Assembly (NCBI RefSeq): GCF_025574465.1
Contig: NZ_JAOBPP010000009.1
Location: forward strand, 1-64,000
DNA from: Kordiimonas aestuarii
Lineage (GTDB): Bacteria > Pseudomonadota > Alphaproteobacteria > Sphingomonadales > Kordiimonadaceae
DNA: 64,000 bases
Reading direction: 5' to 3'
Each line of letters opens with the position of its first letter. Position 1 is the first letter of the stretch. A program made the position numbers and the translations under genes. The notes below the pieces were generated by a model. It ran no database searches, was not told where the DNA came from, and worked only from the letters and a program-made list of their open reading frames with translations. Below are positions 54,841-63,008 of the stretch, piece after piece.

Positions 54841-54855
54841 ATAGATAACGTCTAT
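54841..54855. promoter_or_regulatory. Candidate LysR box overlapping the lysR start
   Basis: ATAGATAACGTCTAT is a 15-base inverted repeat (ATAGA-N5-TCTAT) that contains the T-N11-A pattern of LysR-type sites. Its last two bases are the first two of the lysR ATG at 54854. Binding here would cover the lysR translation start, which fits autorepression, while the liuB start lies about 120 bases away on the other side. Confidence 0.5.
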
Positions 54856-55741
54856 GATGGATTTATACCTTCTTCGCTATTTTCTCGCCGTCGTGGAAAC
54901 AGGCAGTTTCACCCGTGCTGCCGACCGCACATTCGTGACGCAGCCGACACTGTCGGCAGGCATCAAGAAACTTGAGGCACAGGTTGGCCAGCCTCTGTTT
55001 GAACGCTCCAACAGGCGGGTATTCCTGACCGACGCGGGTACCCGATTCCTGCCACGCGCGAAGGCTATTCTTCATGAATGCAATTTGGCCATGCAGGCAC
55101 TTGAGGAGACAGCAACCGCGCCAGTGCTCAGGCTTGGCGTGCTAACCACTTTATCGAACAGGGCCGTTGGCGAGCTGCTGGCGCGCTACAAGAAAGCTGA
55201 ACCAAAGGTTACGGTAGAAGTTTATGATGGGACGGAGCAGGAGCTGACCAACCGTCTGGATGATCGCAGCCTTGACTATGCCCTTTCTGTTTACCGCGGT
55301 GAGGGTGAAGATAAGGCGTTGCCGCTTTTCGACGAAAAATATGTTTTCATCCTGCCGCCTGAGCACCGGTTGTCTGGCAAACGTTCTGTGGGTGCCGCAG
55401 ATCTGGCGGAAGATTATATGATTGTGCGCAGCCGGTGCGAGGTCCTTTCTGAGACAAGCCGTTATTTTACAGACCAGAATGTGCGCCCACGCCTTGTGTA
55501 CCGCACACCAAATGACAGCCGCGCCATCGCCATGGTGGCAGCGGGAATTGGCGGTACGGTCGTGCCTGAAAGTCTGGTGGACGAGCGGGTCACGGCGATA
55601 GATTTGAGCGGCTTTGACTACAAGCGCAAATTGGCGCTGTTCAGGCCGCGATATCAACTTGCCGCTGCCACCACTCAACTCGCCGCCGATTTTGAACGGC
55701 ACGTCGAAAATTGCTGGGGTGTAACCGGTATCATGCAGTAG
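54854..55741 (+). CDS. LysR-family transcriptional regulator
   Basis: A 295-residue LysR protein. The N-terminal winged helix-turn-helix is standard (MDLYLLRYFLAVVETGSFTRAADRTFVTQPTLSAGIKKLEAQVGQPLFERSNRRVFLTDAG), and the periplasmic-binding-like effector domain begins near residue 90. It is divergent from the leucine liu operon, which in many proteobacteria is controlled instead by the MerR-type LiuR. It may respond to a leucine-pathway acyl-CoA or organic acid, but the effector is unknown. Two adjacent ATGs (54854, 54857) lack a clear ribosome site. Confidence 0.93.
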   Translation: MMDLYLLRYFLAVVETGSFTRAADRTFVTQPTLSAGIKKLEAQVGQPLFERSNRRVFLTDAGTRFLPRAKAILHECNLAMQALEETATAPVLRLGVLTTLSNRAVGELLARYKKAEPKVTVEVYDGTEQELTNRLDDRSLDYALSVYRGEGEDKALPLFDEKYVFILPPEHRLSGKRSVGAADLAEDYMIVRSRCEVLSETSRYFTDQNVRPRLVYRTPNDSRAIAMVAAGIGGTVVPESLVDERVTAIDLSGFDYKRKLALFRPRYQLAAATTQLAADFERHVENCWGVTGIMQ

Positions 55742-55930
55742 CCATGGCGGGCTTCGTAAACCAATGTGGTAGACGGGCTTCACGGCGTTGTGATCAACTT
55801 TTCTTAATGAAACTGATTATCTCGTTGAATGTTTGGGGCAAACCGGACAAGACGAACTTCGTAAACAGTGGGACATGGCTTTTCCGGAAGCATAATTCCA
55901 TTGTTTCAGTGTAGTATCCAAGGGGTCGAA

Positions 55931-57022
55931 ATGAACGAGGGTGGTATGAAATCTGGCCGTATAGTGTTGATTGCGATTTTTATCGCTTTGGCGGGAGCCG
56001 CAGTCTGGCTTCTTTATAGCGATGGATTGAGCGATGACCGCGGCATGCGTGGTGGTCGTACAGTAACCGTTGTCAGCAAGCCTGTTGAAACACGGGAATT
56101 TGCCGATGTTGTAGAGGCACTTGGCACCGCCCGTGCCCGTGAGTCCGTGACATTGACAGCCCGCGTGTCGGACACCGTCCGCAGCGTGCAGTTCGACGAC
56201 GGCCAGATTGTTGAAAAAGGCGATATTCTGATCAAACTTGAGGATGAGGAAGAGATTGCGCAGCTTCGCGAGGCCGATGCGAACCTGAAGGAAGCGGAGA
56301 GCAGCTTTGCCCGTATCAAGAACCTTGTCAATCAGGGCAACGTTTCAACCGCCACACTGGATGCAGAGCAGCGTCGACTTGATGAAGCACGGTTCCGGCA
56401 GCAGGCAGCGAAAGCCCGGCTTGAGGACCAGCGCGTCGTGGCACCCTTTGATGGTCTTCTTGGTTTGCGCCGGGTGAGCGAGGGCTCGCTGCTGTCGTCC
56501 AACCAGCCGATTACCACAATTGATGCGATTGATACCATCAAGCTCGATTTCTCTGTGCCGGAGCGGTTCATTGCAACGCTCAAGCCGGGGCAGGCCGTTG
56601 AAGCAAAAGTTTCCGCCTATCCGGGGCGCATCTTCAAGGGGGTGATCACTACCATAGACAGCCGGGTTGATCCGATTACCCGTTCTGTCATCGTTCGCGC
56701 AGAGATCCCCAACGACGAGAATCTTTTGCGCCCAGGCCTGCTGATGACGGTGCAGGTGCTGAGCAAGGCCTGGGATGGGCTTGCGGTGCCGGAACAAGCC
56801 ATCGTGCCGTCCGGTGGGCGCCAATATCTGTTTGTAATGAATGGTGATGAAGCGGAGCGCCGCGAGGTCAAGCTTGGTTTGCGCCGCCCGGGCTATGTTG
56901 AAGTGGTTGAGGGCATTGAGCTCGGTGACCGGGTGGTTGTCGAGGGTACCTTGCGGCTGGGCCGCCAGGGTATGAAGGTCCGTGATATGGCGACGGATGT
57001 TGCCAATGGAGCTGCATCATGA
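55931..57022 (+). CDS. RND efflux system periplasmic adaptor (membrane fusion protein)
   Basis: A 363-residue HlyD/AcrA-type adaptor with one N-terminal membrane segment (IVLIAIFIALAGAAVWLLYS). A split barrel-sandwich (lipoyl-like) domain follows, with VQFDDGQIVEKGDIL and VVAPFDGLLGLRRVSEGS. An alpha-helical hairpin of about 60 residues lies between them (LREADANLKEAESSFARIKN), then beta-barrel and membrane-proximal domains. It couples the inner-membrane pump encoded next to an outer-membrane channel. Its stop overlaps the pump start by four bases. No outer-membrane factor gene is present in the window. I chose the ATG at 55931, which follows AAGGGGTCGA. Confidence 0.92.
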   Translation: MNEGGMKSGRIVLIAIFIALAGAAVWLLYSDGLSDDRGMRGGRTVTVVSKPVETREFADVVEALGTARARESVTLTARVSDTVRSVQFDDGQIVEKGDILIKLEDEEEIAQLREADANLKEAESSFARIKNLVNQGNVSTATLDAEQRRLDEARFRQQAAKARLEDQRVVAPFDGLLGLRRVSEGSLLSSNQPITTIDAIDTIKLDFSVPERFIATLKPGQAVEAKVSAYPGRIFKGVITTIDSRVDPITRSVIVRAEIPNDENLLRPGLLMTVQVLSKAWDGLAVPEQAIVPSGGRQYLFVMNGDEAERREVKLGLRRPGYVEVVEGIELGDRVVVEGTLRLGRQGMKVRDMATDVANGAAS

Positions 57023-60000
57023 TTTTGTCTGATGTTTCGGTAAAACGTCCCATTTTTGCCGTTGTGATCAGCTTGTTGCTGATCGCTTTTGGCCTGATTT
57101 CATTCCAGCAGATCGCGGTGCGTGAGCTGCCGGATGTTGATCCACCCATTGTTGGTGTGCGCACCAACTACCCCGGCGCGAACGCGGCTGTTGTCGAAAC
57201 ACGCGTGACACAGATTATCGAAAGCGCGATTGCGGGGGTGCCGGGCATCAAAACAATCGAGTCAAACAGCAACGACGGTCGTTCCAGCGTCAATGTGGAG
57301 TTCATGCTTAACCGGGATATCGATGCGGCAGCGAATGACGTGCGGGACAGGGTGAGCCGCGTGCTCAACAACCTGCCGGAGGAGGTGGAGCCGCCCGAAA
57401 TTTCGAAGGCCGACAACGATACACGGCCCGTTTTGTGGTTTAACCTGACCAGCCCGGTGATGGATATTCTTCAACTGACCGACTATGCCGAACGCAACAT
57501 TGTTGACCGTCTGTCGGTGGTTGATGGCGTGTCAGGCGTGCGCATTGGCGGTCAGAAGCGCTATGCGATCCGCATCAACCTCGACCGGCAGGCCATGGCG
57601 GCCCGCGGTATTACGGTGACCGATATCGAGAATGTTCTGAGGTCGGAAAATGTGGAACTGCCTGCAGGGAAAATCGAATCGCTCAACCGCGATACCATTG
57701 TACGCCTGAACCGGGAATATGCCGATCCGGCTGACTTCAATACCATGGTTATCAGGAAAGGGGCTGACGGCGGTTTTGTTCGCCTCGCGGATATTGCGTC
57801 GGTTGAACTGGGGGCGGAACGTGATGAACGGACCTTCCGGGGTAACGGTATCCCGGTCATCGGGCTTGGTGTTGTCAAACAGTCAAAAGGCAACACCCTT
57901 GCTGTCGCCAAAGCGGCAAAAGCCGAGGCCGAGCGAATTCGCGAAGTACTGCCAGAGAGCATGGAGCTAACGGTAGCCTATGACACATCTGTCTTTATCG
58001 AGAAGGCCATCGACGAGGTTTATTTCACGCTTGCCGTTGCGATGGGGCTGGTGGTTCTGGTGCTTTACCTGTTTCTTGGCAATATCAAGACGGTGCTGGT
58101 GCCCGCGGTCACGGTGCCGGTTTGTATTATTGCAAGCTTCTGGGTGCTCAGCCTTTTTGATGTTTCCATCAACCTGATCACACTTCTGGGTCTCGTGATG
58201 GCCATTGGCCTGGTTGTGGACGACGCCATTGTGGTGCTTGAGAATATTTACCGCAGGGTGGAAGAGGGCGAGCCGGGGCTTCTGGCTGCCTATCGTGGTG
58301 CCCGGCAGGTAGGCTTTGCTGTTATTGCCACAACCATGGTGCTGATTGGCGTGTTTGTGCCGATCATGTTCCTCACGGGGAATGTTGGCAGGCTGTTTGG
58401 TGAGCTGGCCATTACAATGTCCGCCGCGGTTGCCTTCTCAAGCCTGGTGGCGCTGACCCTGACACCCATGATGTGTTCCCTGCTTGTTCGCCGCAGGAAT
58501 AAAAAACCGGCCTTTGCAAAGTGGCTCGACCGTACCTTCAAACGCCTGCAGGACGGCTATACCCACGTTCTGCGGATATGCCTTGGCAACAAGGTTATTG
58601 TGACGATGACTTTCGTGACCTGTTTTGCCTTGATCGCAGGCCTCCAGAGCCGGATACCAAGCGAACTGGCGCCGATTGAGGATCGCGGAAACCTGTTTAT
58701 GCGGGTGAAGGGACCAGAGGGAGCAAGCCATGAATTCATGGTTGCTCAGGCGCTCAAAATTGAAGAGCAGGTGCTACCTTTTCTCGATACCGGCGAGCTT
58801 GAGCGTTTCCTGCTGCGCGTTGATGGCGGTAGCGGGTGGGGCTTTATTATCCTGAAGCCCTGGGACGAGCGTGAGCGAAGCTCCACCGAGATTCTTGAGG
58901 AGCTACGCCCCAAGCTCATGAACAACGTGCCGGGCGCGCAGGCGATTCCTATAGAGAGCACAGGCCTGACCCGTGGTGGCGGCTCGGAGAGCTTCCAGTT
59001 TGTGATCGGTGGCTCGACCTACGACGAACTTGGCCGCTTCAAACAGATCATCCTCGATGAATTGGCTAACTATCCCGGCCTGGTGAATGTAGATACCGAC
59101 TATGAGGAAACCCAACCACAATACCGCGTGCGTATCAACCGGGAGCGGGCGTCAGACATGGGTGTTTCCATCCGGGAGATCGGCCGCACGCTTGAAACCA
59201 TGATGGGGGGACGGAAGGTCACCACCTATGTGGATGATGGCGAAGAGTATGACGTTATCCTGCAGGCGCAGGAACTGGATCGCAGGCAGCCGCTTGATAT
59301 GGAGAATATCTATGTGGCCTCCGCCCGGACGGGTGACCTGATCCCGCTCACGAACCTTGTGGATGTTGCTGAGGATTCCGGCGCCGGTGACCTGCGCCGC
59401 TTCAACCGTGTGCGTGCGTTGACCGTATCGGCCAACGTGGCACCGGGCTATACCATTGGCGAGGTCACGGAATATATGGAAAACCTTGTCCGCGAAGTGA
59501 TCCCGGATGTGACAACGATCGACTATAAGGGGGCCACCCGCGAATATAAGGAAGCAGGTAGCGACATCTATTTTGTCTTTGCGCTGGCCCTTGTTGTGGT
59601 GTTCCTGATCCTTGCAGCACAGTTTGAAAGTTTTGTGCACCCGTTTGTCATCATGCTGACGGTACCGCTGGCGGTGCTTGGTGGCTTGCTCGGCCTTTAC
59701 CTTGCCGGAAGCACGTTCAATATCTACAGCCAGATCGGCCTGATTATGCTGATCGGCCTTGCTGCGAAAAACGGTATCCTGATTGTCGAGTTTGCGAACC
59801 AGTTGAGGGACGAAGGCAAGGATATCCGGGAGGCGCTTCTCGAAGCGTCGGCCCTGCGCTTGCGGCCGATCATGATGACGGGCCTGTCCACCGCCATGGG
59901 GGCAGTACCGCTGATGATCGCGTCCGGCGCTGGCGCGGCCAGCCGGCAGACGATCGGTGTGACGGTGTTCGGTGGTGTGATTGTGGCCACCTTCTTCACC

Positions 60001-60120
60001 CTCTTCATCGTGCCGGTCTTCTACGATATGTTTGCGAAATATACCAAGTCACCAGGCTATGTGGCTGCGAAACTGCGTGAGATCGAAGAAAAGGAAGCCA
60101 AGGGCATCCCGGCGGAATAA
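57019..60120 (+). CDS. RND-family efflux transporter permease
   Basis: A 1033-residue inner-membrane pump of the hydrophobe/amphiphile RND family with twelve predicted membrane helices and two large periplasmic domains. The proton-relay Asp pair is visible in GLVMAIGLVVDDAIVVLENIYRR (helix 4), and the conserved Lys region of helix 10 in IGLAAKNGILIVEFANQL. The N-terminal ILSDVSVKRPIFAVVISLLL is typical. It should export lipophilic drugs or metabolites with the adaptor encoded just before. No local repressor is evident except the LysR gene upstream, which faces the same way after 189 bases. Confidence 0.95.
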   Translation: MILSDVSVKRPIFAVVISLLLIAFGLISFQQIAVRELPDVDPPIVGVRTNYPGANAAVVETRVTQIIESAIAGVPGIKTIESNSNDGRSSVNVEFMLNRDIDAAANDVRDRVSRVLNNLPEEVEPPEISKADNDTRPVLWFNLTSPVMDILQLTDYAERNIVDRLSVVDGVSGVRIGGQKRYAIRINLDRQAMAARGITVTDIENVLRSENVELPAGKIESLNRDTIVRLNREYADPADFNTMVIRKGADGGFVRLADIASVELGAERDERTFRGNGIPVIGLGVVKQSKGNTLAVAKAAKAEAERIREVLPESMELTVAYDTSVFIEKAIDEVYFTLAVAMGLVVLVLYLFLGNIKTVLVPAVTVPVCIIASFWVLSLFDVSINLITLLGLVMAIGLVVDDAIVVLENIYRRVEEGEPGLLAAYRGARQVGFAVIATTMVLIGVFVPIMFLTGNVGRLFGELAITMSAAVAFSSLVALTLTPMMCSLLVRRRNKKPAFAKWLDRTFKRLQDGYTHVLRICLGNKVIVTMTFVTCFALIAGLQSRIPSELAPIEDRGNLFMRVKGPEGASHEFMVAQALKIEEQVLPFLDTGELERFLLRVDGGSGWGFIILKPWDERERSSTEILEELRPKLMNNVPGAQAIPIESTGLTRGGGSESFQFVIGGSTYDELGRFKQIILDELANYPGLVNVDTDYEETQPQYRVRINRERASDMGVSIREIGRTLETMMGGRKVTTYVDDGEEYDVILQAQELDRRQPLDMENIYVASARTGDLIPLTNLVDVAEDSGAGDLRRFNRVRALTVSANVAPGYTIGEVTEYMENLVREVIPDVTTIDYKGATREYKEAGSDIYFVFALALVVVFLILAAQFESFVHPFVIMLTVPLAVLGGLLGLYLAGSTFNIYSQIGLIMLIGLAAKNGILIVEFANQLRDEGKDIREALLEASALRLRPIMMTGLSTAMGAVPLMIASGAGAASRQTIGVTVFGGVIVATFFTLFIVPVFYDMFAKYTKSPGYVAAKLREIEEKEAKGIPAE

Positions 60121-60140
60121 CAATACAGGCACAAAAATAC

Positions 60141-60180
60141 AATAAGGCCGGGAAGGGTAACTTTCCCGGCCTTATTGTTT
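60141..60180 (+). terminator. Rho-independent terminator after the RND operon
   Basis: A fourteen-pair perfect stem (AATAAGGCCGGGAA / TTCCCGGCCTTATT) with an eight-base loop is followed by GTTTTCC. It starts 20 bases after the permease stop. From here to 60389 no gene is seen. Confidence 0.92.
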
Positions 60181-60389
60181 TCCGGCGGAGCCTGACGCGT
60201 TATTACATGCGTCGAAAAAGAGCAGGGCTGTTTTAACGGGTAAGTCGGCTCGATCCACTGAAACAGGATGATCTGTATCCCGTGTGCGGGAGCTCCCGAC
60301 AGCCAGCAAGTAAACGAGTTGCTGTCTGTCTGTCGGGGTATGCCTTTCGTGCGCTCCTTTGCCAGTGCCGCGAAGGAAAGAAAATAGGC

Positions 60390-60741
60390 ATGATCCTCTA
60401 TCATTGTGACCTGCCGGTGAGTGACGTCTGTACCGCGGCAACGTTTTTCCCGGTATCTGGATCTCACGCTGGTCTTGAATAAAGGCACCCTCGCGCTCCT
60501 TGAGGACGCGGGGGGCTTTGTGCTTGTTCTCAGCCAATCAGCGGGCGGAAAAGCGGTGGTTTATCCGGGCGGCTTTCATATTGGCTTCAACATGGATAGC
60601 GAAGCGCACATGAGGGCCATACATGAGCGGCTGACTACATCAGGCGTAGCTATATGCAGGCTGCTGGGTAGCATCAACGGCGCGCTTACTTTCCAGTGCA
60701 ATGGGCCGGATGGGATGGTGGTGGAGTTTGCGCACCGGTGA
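60390..60741 (+). pseudogene. VOC-family protein gene broken by a one-base frameshift
   Basis: The frame from the ATG at 60390 (with AGGAAAG upstream) encodes MILYHCDLPVSDVCTAATF, the normal start of a glyoxalase/VOC domain. It then runs out of frame in the T5 run at 60444-60448. One base shorter, the reading would continue as SRYLDLTLVLNKGTLALLED and run to a proper end at 60741 (FQCNGPDGMVVEFAHR). The joined product would be 116 residues, the usual size of a single-domain VOC protein. A homopolymer sequencing error or a genuine recent mutation are both possible. Function of the family member is unknown. Confidence 0.75.
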
Positions 60742-60761
60742 AACGCTACGGGTAGAACAAT

Positions 60762-60796
60762 AGATGTGAGCCTCTAGCCATACAGAGCCCACATCT
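60762..60796. other. Imperfect hairpin between VOC pseudogene and ilvA
   Basis: AGATGTG and CACATCT arms extend inward with GC and TCT/AGA pairs, interrupted by one mismatch and one bulge, around an eight-base loop. A second small hairpin (GGGTA / TACCC) lies at 60804-60817; on the minus strand a T-rich stretch follows it. Together they may end minus-strand ilvA transcripts weakly. Confidence 0.35.
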
Positions 60797-60849
60797 CAAG
60801 AAAGGGTAAAAGTACCCAGCGACATCAACGCCTGGAAATGTGCGGGAGG

Positions 60850-62070
60850 CTATACCGTCTTGGCGAAATCGACCTTGAAACCAACATCTTCCAGCGCGTC
60901 GACAAGGCTTTGTGCATGATCGCGGTCCTTCGCTTCAATCACCAGTTCCATTTCCGTCTGCTTCAGGGAGAGGGCGCCAAACTCGCGCTGGTGGCGCATC
61001 TCAATAATGTTGGTTCCCACCTTTGCGACGACATCTGTCACTTTCGCAAGTGCGCCGGGCTGGTCCATCATCGTGATCCTCAGACGGGCAAGGCGGCCGT
61101 CACGTGCCATGCCGCGCATAATGGCGCTCGCTAGCAGGCGGCTGTCGATATTACCGCCCGAAAGCACGATGCCAACCTTGTGCCCCCTGAACAGTTCCGG
61201 GTGGTGCATCACCGCGGCCAGGCCAATGCCACCAGCACCTTCCACGACCACTTTCTCGATCTCCATGATCGTTATGATGGCGGCTTCGATGTGTCGTTCG
61301 GGCACAGTGACAATGGTGTCCACGAGTGAACGAACAACGTCCTGTGTCTTCAGGCCGGGTTTGTTTACGGCAATGCCTTCAGCGATCGAGATATTGTCGC
61401 CGCGCAGCGATTTACCCTCAATGGTTTCCTTCATGGCCGGGAAGGCTTCGGTTTGCACACCCACAATACGGATTTTTGGATTGATATGCTTGGCGATTGT
61501 CGCAATGCCGGAAATGAGACCGCCGCCGCCGATGGGCACAACCAAAGTGTCGAGTTCCGGCACATCTTCCAGCATCTCAAGCCCCACGGTTCCTTGGCCT
61601 GCCATCACCAGAGGATCATCAAAAGGGTGAATGAAGGTCAGGTTTTCCTTGTCTGCAAGCGCGTAGGCCGCTTTGGTGGCGTCTTCAAAGTTGGCGCCCG
61701 TAAGCACAACACGTGCACCCAGTTCCTCTGTGCGTTTGACTTTGTTAAAGGGCGTTCCTTCGGGCATGACAATGGTGGCCGGAATACCAAGGCGCCCGGC
61801 ATGATAGCTGATGCCTTGCGCGTGGTTGCCCGCTGACGCCGCTATCACACCCTTTGTGCCGTCCGGCAGCGACAGCAGCTTATTCAGTGCGCCGCGCTCT
61901 TTATAAGCAGCTGTAAACTGGAAAATCTCGAACTTGAACCAACATTCGGCGCCGGTAATCTGGGAGAGCGTTTGTGACTTTTCCATTGGCGTGCGTTTAA
62001 TGCTGCCGCCGATTGCCTTTTCAGCTTCGTAAACATCTTGGGCGCTTATTGGCAATAATTGTTCACTCAC
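60850..62070 (-). CDS. ilvA: Threonine ammonia-lyase (threonine deaminase)
   Basis: A 406-residue PLP enzyme that converts threonine to 2-oxobutanoate and ammonia. The PLP Lys lies in FQFTAAYKERGALNKL near residue 60. Next come SAGNHAQGISYHA, the glycine loop VVPIGGGGLISGIA, and a C-terminal ACT domain (LARLRITMMDQPGALAKVTDVV, NIIEMRHQREFG). The single ACT domain and this length are those of the shorter TdcB/IlvA type that occurs in both catabolic and isoleucine pathways. The start is GTG at 62070, with GGAG upstream. The symbol is by family. Confidence 0.92.
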   Translation of the reverse strand: MSEQLLPISAQDVYEAEKAIGGSIKRTPMEKSQTLSQITGAECWFKFEIFQFTAAYKERGALNKLLSLPDGTKGVIAASAGNHAQGISYHAGRLGIPATIVMPEGTPFNKVKRTEELGARVVLTGANFEDATKAAYALADKENLTFIHPFDDPLVMAGQGTVGLEMLEDVPELDTLVVPIGGGGLISGIATIAKHINPKIRIVGVQTEAFPAMKETIEGKSLRGDNISIAEGIAVNKPGLKTQDVVRSLVDTIVTVPERHIEAAIITIMEIEKVVVEGAGGIGLAAVMHHPELFRGHKVGIVLSGGNIDSRLLASAIMRGMARDGRLARLRITMMDQPGALAKVTDVVAKVGTNIIEMRHQREFGALSLKQTEMELVIEAKDRDHAQSLVDALEDVGFKVDFAKTV

Positions 62071-62091
62071 GGCTCACTCCACGAAATAAAA

Positions 62092-62122
62092 ATACGGTCC
62101 GCAGCATTGCCACAGACCGTAT
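62092..62122 (-). terminator. Terminator after the alpha/beta hydrolase gene
   Basis: On the minus strand ATACGGTC pairs with GACCGTAT around a fifteen-base loop, followed by TTTTATTT. It lies between the hydrolase stop at 62150 and the ilvA start at 62070, so ilvA probably has its own promoter. Confidence 0.8.
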
Positions 62123-62149
62123 GGTGTGTCCATAAAAAGGTGGAAATTA

Positions 62150-63007
62150 TTACAGAAACCGTGCGATCAGGCCGTCGATTGCAGCCTTGCAAACCGGTTC
62201 GCTCATCAACGGGACGTGGCCAAGGCCTGGCACAGTGACCGGCACAAGGTCCGGATGTTCATCGGCCATGCGCGCCAGCGTGTTGGCAGAGAGGATATCC
62301 GATAGCTCACCCCGCAAAACCACAACCGGGATGTTATGGAGCGCAGCAAAGGCTGGCCAGAGGTCCGGGGCGCTTTGGTCATTGGCACTTTCGAAATTCT
62401 GGCTGATGGCGGGATCATATTGCACCACCGGTTTGCCACCATTGTCTGCATAGAGGTTACGGGTATACCCTTCCCATTCCGTGTCGGTGAAGTTCGGGTA
62501 CACGCCCGCGTTGGCTGTTTTGACGGCGCGAACTGCTTCCTGCCATGTCTGCGGCGGCGTGCCTTTGCCAACATAACTTTTGATGCGCTCAATGCCTTTT
62601 GGGTCCACTTCCGGCCCGATGTCGTTGATTATCGCGGCCTTGAGGGCGCCCGGATACATCGCCTGCATGAGCATGGTCATTAATCCGCCCAGCGATGTAC
62701 CCAGCGCAATCACCTGAGCAACGCCAAGGTGTTTCAACAGGGTCATGACATCCGCAACATAGGTGATAGGGGTGTAACGGCTGGGCTGAGGATCGTACTC
62801 CGACAGGCCACGGCCGCGGTTTGCGATCGCGATAATACGGCAACGGCCTGCAAGGTGGTCTGCGATCGCCTCGAAGTCCTTTGGGTTGCGTGTCAGCCCG
62901 GGCATGCAAAGCACAACGGGGGCATCGGCCCCCGCGCTATTATAGTCCCGGTAGTGCTGCTTCAGCCCGTCCGGGTTGGTGAAATAACAATCGGTATATT
63001 CCCCCAT
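62150..63007 (-). CDS. Alpha/beta hydrolase
   Basis: A 285-residue alpha/beta hydrolase with the nucleophile Ser in LGTSLGGLMTM (GxSxG), a likely acid Asp in GELSDILS and the catalytic His in PGLGHVPLMSEP. The oxyanion region is CMPGLTRNPKDFEAIA. Members include esterases, lactonases and C-C hydrolases. I chose the ATG at 63007, with GGGGGAA upstream. The gene begins two bases beyond the stop of the acyl-CoA ligase gene, so the two form an operon and may act on the same ester or thioester. Substrate unknown. Confidence 0.87.
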   Translation of the reverse strand: MGEYTDCYFTNPDGLKQHYRDYNSAGADAPVVLCMPGLTRNPKDFEAIADHLAGRCRIIAIANRGRGLSEYDPQPSRYTPITYVADVMTLLKHLGVAQVIALGTSLGGLMTMLMQAMYPGALKAAIINDIGPEVDPKGIERIKSYVGKGTPPQTWQEAVRAVKTANAGVYPNFTDTEWEGYTRNLYADNGGKPVVQYDPAISQNFESANDQSAPDLWPAFAALHNIPVVVLRGELSDILSANTLARMADEHPDLVPVTVPGLGHVPLMSEPVCKAAIDGLIARFL

Positions 63008-63008
63008 G

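Noticed and set aside
60390..60741. Programmed frameshifting as an explanation for the split VOC gene
   Set aside because: No known VOC gene uses recoding, there is no stimulatory structure visible, and a single homopolymer change explains it more simply.
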